This document shows, one piece after another, positions 56,961 to 64,000 of a DNA stretch of 64,000 bases. The notes beneath the pieces were generated by a model, which was not told where the DNA came from, did not search any database, and saw only the letters and a program-made list of their open reading frames with translations. This DNA comes from Siphonodentalium dalli (Eukaryota > Mollusca > Scaphopoda > Gadilida > Siphonodentaliidae): positions 205,395,934 through 205,459,933 of the forward strand of contig CP136063.1 in NCBI GenBank assembly GCA_032622095.1. Direction: 5' to 3'. A program made the position numbers and the translations under genes. Each line of letters begins with the position of its first letter. Within the stretch, counting starts at the first letter, position 1.

Positions 56961-58916
56961 TTACTATCTGAACAATTCATAAAGGAACTACTCGCCAATG
57001 AATATTTAGTATAGATAGGGTGAAACCTATAAGGTTGACAATCTTATCTTGGTATAAGAGTACATCAAGCAGCAAGCAAGGATTGGGATGTTAAAAACTA
57101 TTTTCTGTTTCCTTGAAGCTTCTGGTGCATGCAGAAAGTGTGTGAAAGTCAGTAGCATATTGGCATAAATCGCTCATTTTGGTTACATTCCCGTTATTTC
57201 AACAGACTGGGGGTCGAACACCGAGAACAGATGAAGTCTTCGTAGCGTCATTTTTATTAGGCCTACACAGAAATATATTTAAGGGTACTTTATTTTAATA
57301 AGTTAACGTAGAAAAGGCATCAGGCTTTCCGAGCTTGCTGGTTATTTCATTGTGGTGGGACAATAATAGGTATACATGTAACCACCAAGGTGCACAACGA
57401 AAATCTTACTGACCCCCGCCCTTTCTGCGGTATACGAGTACGTTCTTTAAAGCTGAATTGTTAAACAGACCAACGTATATACAGATCATCTGAATAGAAG
57501 CTACAAAGAGATAGCTCTAGATCCAGAAAAACATATCGGTTCATCCTTGAGGTCACATATACTGTGGATTGCGTTTAAACTAGTAATTCCTCGATTTTTG
57601 GTAAAGTTCCGGTCATCAAGATGCATGCTGGTCAATAAATCCATACAATGACTATATACGAACTATATTTGTCAAGTTAGTTTTAACTGATCCAGAAAAA
57701 TAAAAATCATTCGTCACTTCTTTCTATGTGGAAAGGAGTCAACAGCGAATATATTTCTATCATCTGTGTGAGTGTTTTTCAGACTGTATGTAAATCCATA
57801 TATAGGTGTTCCATGTAAATCATTTTATCTATCTTTTTTGATACCCGGGACATAAAAAAGAGTACAATTATATATAACATAGGTATAATTTGAAGATTGA
57901 GAATTATATATAGGTATTGTTAGTGTTGTAGTGTCAGGGACCTGTGGTAATACATACCTCTTGAGGAACATATGGAGATTAATAAGCTGGTGTTTAAAAG
58001 GGTATGGACAGAAAAGGGTGGTGCAGCAGTCAGAATTGGGAATTTCGACAATATGTGTATTGTTTACGAGTGGTCAAGCAGGTTGAAATTAGGAATTTCG
58101 ACACTATATACACCAGGTACTACATTTACAACCACTAATACATATATACATTAATATTCTACGTCGAGTCCTGTGTAATTTTCGTAAAATATTTTGTCTC
58201 GTTGAAAACATTTTGAAATCACACCTCTAAGGGAAAGTAACATGCATGCACACGTCAATATGTAACTATTTTATCTCACGGCAATTAAACATATTGAATT
58301 CGAATACCGCTAAAGGCAAGTAACATGCATGCGCAAGTTGTCGAATTTTTTCTACAATTTTGGCTATCAAATAAATTGAATGATCCAAATCGAAAATAAC
58401 ACGAAGACTCGAACATTAACTTACGCAACAGCATGACTATATAAAATCATTCAATCACAACCAGGTAGGAAACATAAAATATATGATACATGTAATGCAT
58501 ACCGATGAACACATTCAAAGTTATCAACATAATACGCCAACACTTCCGAGTGTCAAATATAAAATTGCATTCACCAAGAAAGTAATTAGGCTATAGAAAC
58601 GTTAATTCACTTAATTCAATACGTTTGACATTCACCGACTCGAATCAGAGCATTTCATTAAATTTAACGACTCTTCTAAGTGAATTAAGTTTTTAACATA
58701 CCCGACGTCCGAGCTTAGGCATCGTATCTAAATCCCAAATTCCACCCTAAAATCCTGTCAGCTATATCTCATATTATTCGAATATATCCACGAAATATAC
58801 AGTTTCTGAAGAACTTCCTTTCTGTCCTCCTTACAATGCGAGAAGCACTAGAGCGTGTGAACAGTCTATAACATTCAGAGCCATAGATCGCACTCCGTTT
58901 CTGTTTACTTTATATT
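56961..58916. other. Unannotated stretch
   Basis: AT-rich; a few short frames without domains. GTAACATGCATGC occurs twice (58239, 58320) in similar contexts. Confidence 0.45.
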
Positions 58917-59677
58917 GCCCGGAGAAACTTTATATAAAACGAATGGTCCTTGTATGGCAATAATACCTTGCCATTCATACATAGATACTGGAACAACGAA
59001 GATGGTGCGAACGATATATCAGTGTTACGGTGTAAATCGATGTATACTTTGTTTAAAGGTTTAAAGTTAGATCGAAAATTTAGAATATATACTTGTTTGA
59101 AACCAACATGACAACGGAAGGGGTATTTGATCGATGAACGTCCACGGACCATGTACTCCAGAGGTTTCCAGTCGATAATTCGATATCGCATATAAAGGGC
59201 AATCGGGGAATAGGGTATACGACTCTTTAGAATGTACGGTTCATAGAGGTGACTATATAATAATTATAAAGTACACGTGAGACGGTATAGGTTGTGGGTT
59301 TCCGTTAAAACTTCTAACTTGTGGTTATAATCGTTTAGCTTTGGCAAACTCAACAGATAGACATGATGGTGAGAAATCAGCTATCAATGACGTGTACACA
59401 CAAAGCAAAATCTGCAATATCACGATAATTATTTGAGTGAAATTATGTTGTGCACTGAGATGTCAGCATCAAGTTCCAGGGAATATTTTCCGGACGGTTG
59501 GTACAGGGTTTATCCAGAACCGATTTTCACATTCGTTACACTACCTGGTGATGTATTTCTAAAATGTGAGGCATATTGTTGGCTAACGCTGGATATACAA
59601 TTTAGAATATTACTTGTCTGAAACCAACATGACAACGGAATGGGGTATTTGATCGATGAATGTCCACGGACCATGTA

Positions 59678-61041
59678 GAATAGAATAGAATAATCATTTA
59701 TTAAAGTGACATGTGTTACAAGCATATAATAAATTCATCACATACAGGTGGTAGAATATAAGTATATATATAACATTTCAATATAACACCCGGCCATCGA
59801 GGCCTATATGTCACTATGAGGATGGAATATTTTTCTATGCTGATTGCGCAGCTAGAGTGGAAATCATCCACTCTTTTTTGACAAAAATTGTTGTCTGACT
59901 TTGTAACATTTAAACAGGTATTTGCCAAAAGGGATGTGAAGTCTGTCAACAAGGATAATCAGAAGTTGATTTTCAGTAAGGTTATTTATGCGACCATAAG
60001 CGCGTTTAACTGTACACATAAACTCGTTTCGCAATTTAGAGTATGCTGGACATTTGAATACAAAATGCATTTCATCTTCAACATCACCCGAATTGCATAC
60101 GATGCAATATCGTTCATCTACGCTTGTATTTGTATATCGACCAGTTTCAATGGCTAGTGGTAACACGCCACATCTGAATTGAGCAAAGATTGAGCGTTCA
60201 GATTTACTTAAAGTACTATTCACATAGGATTCCAATTTGTAAACACATTTGAAAATATTGTAGGTTCTCAATTTAGGCAATCTCCTGACATCAGCCAACC
60301 ACGAGGCATGGAAATACACATCAAGCTTTGAGCTACATAGATCGATATCACATATCTGTCGATTGTCATAATATACAAGAAGATTCAATTTATCGAGGAA
60401 AGAATGAATATTTGAGACCCATGAGTCCTTTTTATCTGAAAGTAATTCCCATAACAAAATTCGTTTGGGTAACCTATCGGCAGGTAGAGAGATAAGACGA
60501 TTCCAGAATTTAAGCATTGTCAACCAACGTCGACAATATGGGGCCTTCCAACCAACGTCCCCTATGAGAGCTGGTAGAGGTGTCAAGCGACCCACTCCAA
60601 GGAAATGTCTCAAGGCGCGGTGTTGAACTGTGTTGATCTGATGAAATTGGCCAAACCCCCAGACCTCACTACAATAGTCAGTAATAGGGATTACACAAGA
60701 AGAATACAATCTGGTGAAAGTTTCTATACCTATATCTTTATAGTTATGAATTTTTGATATAACTGAACCGAGTGCGCGACCCCCGGACATTCTAAGATTT
60801 TCGGCGTTAGCCTTGAAAGTAGTGTGCTCATCGAATAAAACACCGAGATATTTATAACATGAGACGATTTCGAGGACATCACCACAAACATTAAACACGA
60901 ATTCAGTTCTTTTTCTTTGTGGCCTTCGAAAGTGTATAATTTTCGATTTATTCCCGTTTATATTTAGGCGCCACTTTTTACACCAATTTAAAACGACATC
61001 TAGAAGTAACTGTAAGTTAGTTTCATCAGGGGCTATTATAG
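59678..61041 (-). mobile_element. 5'-truncated non-LTR retrotransposon with ATGTA target duplication
   Basis: ATGTA at 59673-59677 and 61042-61046 brackets the insert. Unit 1 of macrosatellite G shows the unoccupied site (GACCATGTACTCCAGAGG near 59155). On the minus strand the insert runs from the reverse-transcriptase palm to a 3' tail AATAAATGATTATTCTATTC + TATTCTATTC. Insert length is 1,364 bp; the 3' UTR is about 186 bp. Confidence 0.92.
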
Positions 61042-61093
61042 ATGTACTCTCGAGGTTTCCAGTCGATAAATCGATATCGCATATAAAGGGCAA
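59864..61093 (-). pseudogene. LINE ORF2 C-terminal fragment (reverse-transcriptase palm end, thumb, C-terminal finger)
   Basis: 409 codons without interruption. Residues 1-17 (MPFICDIDLSTGNLEST) come from the macrosatellite; LINE sequence starts at codon 18. APDETNLQ (21-28) is what normally follows the catalytic YADD box, which is absent, as is everything upstream (endonuclease, fingers). WRLNINGNKSKIIHF (41-55) and CYKYLGVLFDE (79-89) are the late palm motifs; YSSCVIPITDYCSEVWGF (130-147) and VQHRALRHFLGVGRLTP (156-172) are the usual post-RT region; C330-x2-C333-x9-H343-x4-C348 is the terminal finger. This indicates a non-LTR element of the CR1/Jockey/I broad group, clade unresolved. The lack of stops indicates a young copy, but it cannot encode an active polymerase. 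Confidence 0.88.
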
Positions 61094-61734
61094 TCGGGGA
61101 ATAGGGTTTACTAGTCTTTAGAATTTACGGTTCATTAGGGTGACTATTTAATAAATATAAAGTACACGGAAGACGGTATTGGTTGTGGGTTTGCTTTATA
61201 AATTCTAACTTGATGTTATACTCTTTTAGCTTTGGCAAACTCAGCCGATACATGCACATGACGGTGAGAAATCATCTATCAAGGTGAAAAATTTGCAATA
61301 TCTCAATTATTTGAGACGGTTGCTACAGGGACCATCTAGAACCGGGTTTAGCATTCGTTACACTACATTGCGATGTATTTCTAAAATGTGAGACATATTG
61401 TTGGCTGGAGATACTATTTATAAAACGAATGGTTCTTGTGTGTCAACGAAACATTGCCATTCATACTTAGATACTGGGACAATGAAGATGGTGCGAACGA
61501 TATATCAGTGTTATGGTGTAAATCGATGTATACTTTGTTCCTTTACCGTTTAAAGTTAGATGGAAATTTAGAAGAGATACTTGTTTGAAACGAACATGAC
61601 AACGGAAGGAGTATTTGATCGATGGACGTTCACGGGGACATGTACAGTTTCCAGTCGATAATTCGATATCGCATATAAAGGGCAATCGGGGAATATGGTT
61701 TACTAGTCTTTAGAATTTACGGTTCATAGAGGTG

Positions 61735-64000
61735 ACTATTTAATAGATATAAAGTAAACGGGAGACGGTATAGGTTGTGGGTTTGCTTTAATAGATATAA
61801 AGTACACGGGAGACGGTATAGGTTGTGGGTTTGCTTTAATAGATATAAAGTAAACGGGAGACGGTATAGGTTGTGGGTTTGCTTTAATAGATATAAAGTA
61901 AACGGGAGACGGTATAGGTTGTGGGTTTGCTTTAATAGATATAAAGTACACGGGAGACGGTATGGGTTGTGGGTTTGCTTTAATAGATATAAAGTACACG
62001 GGAGACGGTATGGGTTGTGGGTTTGCTTTAATAGATATAAAGTACACGTGAGACGGTTTAGGTTGTGGATTTGCTTTAATAGATATAAAGTACACGGGAG
62101 ACGGTTTAGGTTGTGCACATGGGTTTGCTTTAATAGATATAAAGTACAAGGGAGACGGTATAGGTTGTGGGTTTGCTTTAATAGATATAAAGTACACGGG
62201 AGACGGTATAGGTTGTGGGTTTGCTTTAATAGATATAAAGTACACGGGAGACGGTATGGGTTGTGGGTTTGCTTTAATAGATATAAAGTAAACGGGAGAC
62301 GGTATGGGTTGTGGGTTTGCTTTAATAGATATAAAGTACACGGGAGACGGTATAGGTTGTGGATTTGCTTTAATAGATATAAAGTACACGGGAGACGGTA
62401 TAGGTTGTGGGTTTTCTTTAATAGATATAAAGTACACGGGAGACGGTATAGGGTGTGGGTTTGCTTTAATAGATATAAAGTACACGGGAGACGGTATAGG
62501 TTGTGGGTTTGCTTTAATAGATATAAAGTACACGGGAGACGGTATGGGTTGTGGGTTTGCTTTAATAGATATAAAGTAAACGGGAGACGGTATGGGTTGT
62601 GGGTTTGCTTTAATAGATATAAAGTACACGGGAGACGGTATGGGTTGTGGGTTTGCTTTAATAGATATAAAGTACACGGGAGACGGTATAGGGTGTGGGT
62701 TTGCTTTAATAGATATAAAGTACACGGGAGACGGTATAGGTTGTGGGTTTGCTTTAATAGATATAAAGTACACGGGAGACGGTATGGGTTGTGGGTTTGC
62801 TTTAATTGATATAAAGTACACGGGAGACGGTATAGGTTGTGGGTTTGCTTTAATAGATATAAAGTACACGGGAACGGTTTAGGTTGTGGGTTTGCTTTAA
62901 TAGATATAAAGTACACGGGAGACGGTATGGGTTGTGGGTTTGCTTTAATAGATATAAAGTACACGGGAGACGGTATGGGTTGTGGGTTTGCTTTAATAGA
63001 TATAAAGTAAACGGGAGACGGTATGGGTTGTGGGTTTGCTTTAATAGATATAAAGTACACGGGAGACGGTATAGGTTGTGAGTTTGCTTTAATAGATATA
63101 AAGTACACGGGAGACGGTATAGGTTGTGGGTTTGCTTTAATAGATATAAAGTACACGGGAGACGGTATAGGTTGTGGGTTTGCTTTAATAGATATAAAGT
63201 ACACGTGAGATGGTATAGGGTGTGGGTTTGCTTTAATAGATATAAAGTACACGGGAGACGGTATAGGTTGTGAGTTTGCTTTAATAGATATAAAGTACAC
63301 GTAAGACGGTATAGGTTGTGAGTTTGCTTTAATAGATATAAAGTACACGGGAGACGGTATAGGGTGTGGGTTTGCTTTAATAGATATAAAGTACACGTAA
63401 GACAGTATAGGTTGTGGGTTTGCTTTAATAGATATAAAGTACACGTGAGACGGTATAGGTTGTGGGTTTGCTTTAATAGATATAAAGTACACGTGAGACG
63501 GTATAGGTTGTGGGTTTGCTTTAATAGATATAAAGTACACGTAAGACAGTATGGGTTGTGGGTTTGCTTTAATAGATATAAAGTACACGTGAGACGGTAT
63601 AGGTTGTGGGTTTGCTTTAATAGATATAAAGTACACGTAAGACAGTATAGGGTGTGGGTTTGCTTTAATAGATATAAAGTACACGTGAGACGGTTTAGGT
63701 TGTGGGTTTGCTTTAATAGATATAAAGTACACGTAAGACAGTATAGGTTGTGGGTTTGCTTTAATAGATATAAAGTACACGTGAGACGGTATAGGGTGTG
63801 GGTTTGCTTTAATAGATATAAAGTACACGTAAGACAGTATAGGGTGTGGGTTTGCTTTAATAGATATAAAGTACACGTGAGACGGTTTAGGTTGTGGGTT
63901 TGCTTTAATAGATATAAAGTACACGTAAGACAGTATAGGTTGTGGGTTTGCTTTAATAGATATAAAGTACACGTGAGACGGTATAGGGTGTGGGTTTGCT
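61735..64000. repeat. 48-bp minisatellite, about 47 copies, continuing past the window
   Basis: Unit: GGTTTGCTTTAATAGATATA, AAGTACACGGGAGACGGTAT, AGGTTGTG. Only two length changes are seen (CACAT inserted near 62116; one G lost near 62872). Variants: GGGAG / GTGAG / GTAAG, TATAGG / TATGGG / TTTAGG, GGTTGTG / GGGTGTG, GTACAC / GTAAAC. Because 48 is divisible by three, frames stay open on both strands, including 751 minus-strand codons (63972-61717) that pass through two reading phases. Most variants change the would-be amino acid, so there is no sign of protein constraint. Confidence 0.97.

Larger units (their letters stand above)
58917..64000. repeat. Macrosatellite G, about 0.66 kb units, three units, open at right edge
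   Basis: Unit 1 (58917-59580) order: TTTATATAAAACGAATGGTC, AGATGGTGCGAACGATATAT, GACAACGGAAGGGGTATTTG, TTTCCAGTCGATAATTCGAT, the 48-bp segment (59254-59301), TTCTAACTTGTGGTTATA, GGTGAGAAATCA, GATGTATTTCTAAAATGTGA. Unit 2 (59580-61410) lacks the first part and is split by a LINE (59678-61041). Unit 3 starts at about 61410, and its 48-bp segment has become a long array (61735 onward). Short minus frames in each unit are the same noncoding sequence. Confidence 0.85.

Noticed and set aside
61717-63972. 751-codon minus-strand open frame (and overlapping plus-strand frames up to 344 codons)
   Set aside because: The unit is 48 bp, so any stop-free phase stays open. The frame passes through two phases after a length change, and most unit variants would be amino-acid changes. 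It is a minisatellite, not a structural protein.
1-64000. tRNA, rRNA, snRNA and telomeric repeats
   Set aside because: Scanning for B-box-like GTTCRANNC with a partner A box, conserved rRNA words and TTAGGG arrays gave nothing convincing. GGTTCGAATAC at 11135 lacks a tRNA-like context.

Overview
This window looks like a gene-poor, repeat-dense stretch of an AT-rich animal nuclear genome. The mix of LINE remnants, many small non-autonomous DNA transposons, foldback elements, mini- and satellite arrays, and a dispersed family with ACAG-type microsatellite tails (reminiscent of bivalve 'pearl'-type elements) suggests a marine lophotrochozoan, most likely a mollusc. That assignment is inference from repeat style only. 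I found no host protein-coding gene, tRNA or rRNA that I can support. Almost every open frame over 100 codons lies in a tandem repeat or a transposon.

Layout. 0-5 kb: a 1.2-kb TIR element with a nested foldback, a 138-bp hairpin, and a head-to-tail pair of the 'P' family (my label). 5-9.5 kb: a satellite of about 300-350 bp rich in CGAAGCTTCG palindromes, a degenerate tandem-repeat element (H), and a LINE 3' end with a (TATCC)n tail. 10.6-13.2 kb: two elements with TAA target duplications inserted directly against each other. 15-19.7 kb: a 30-bp minisatellite, a TTAA-flanked element, a GAT microsatellite, and a nest of three transposons (C, a truncated TTAA element, and a TA-flanked palindrome element). 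23.6-24.5 kb: an inverted P pair. 27-28 kb: a hAT-like element. 30.1-31 kb: a 63-bp minisatellite. 32-35 kb: a second C copy, a LINE ORF2 remnant, a piggyBac-like TTAA MITE and a hAT-like MITE with an 8-bp target duplication. 37.4-39.8 kb: a third P pair and a 515-bp unit flanked by 11-bp direct repeats. 42.7-49.7 kb: a 7-kb satellite of 26-28-bp units with higher-order structure. 50-57 kb: more hAT, piggyBac-like, C, E and foldback copies. 58.9-64 kb: a macrosatellite of about 0.66 kb that was hit by a 5'-truncated LINE; in its last unit a 48-bp segment has expanded into an array of about 47 copies running off the window.

The window has no pathway or operon. Its content is a record of transposition, nesting and array amplification. 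Several insertions can be resolved to the base because target duplications or unoccupied paralogous copies are present: TA at 19116, TTAA at 33572 and 52755, TAA at 10639/11848/13190, an 8-mer at 34518, and ATGTA at 59673.
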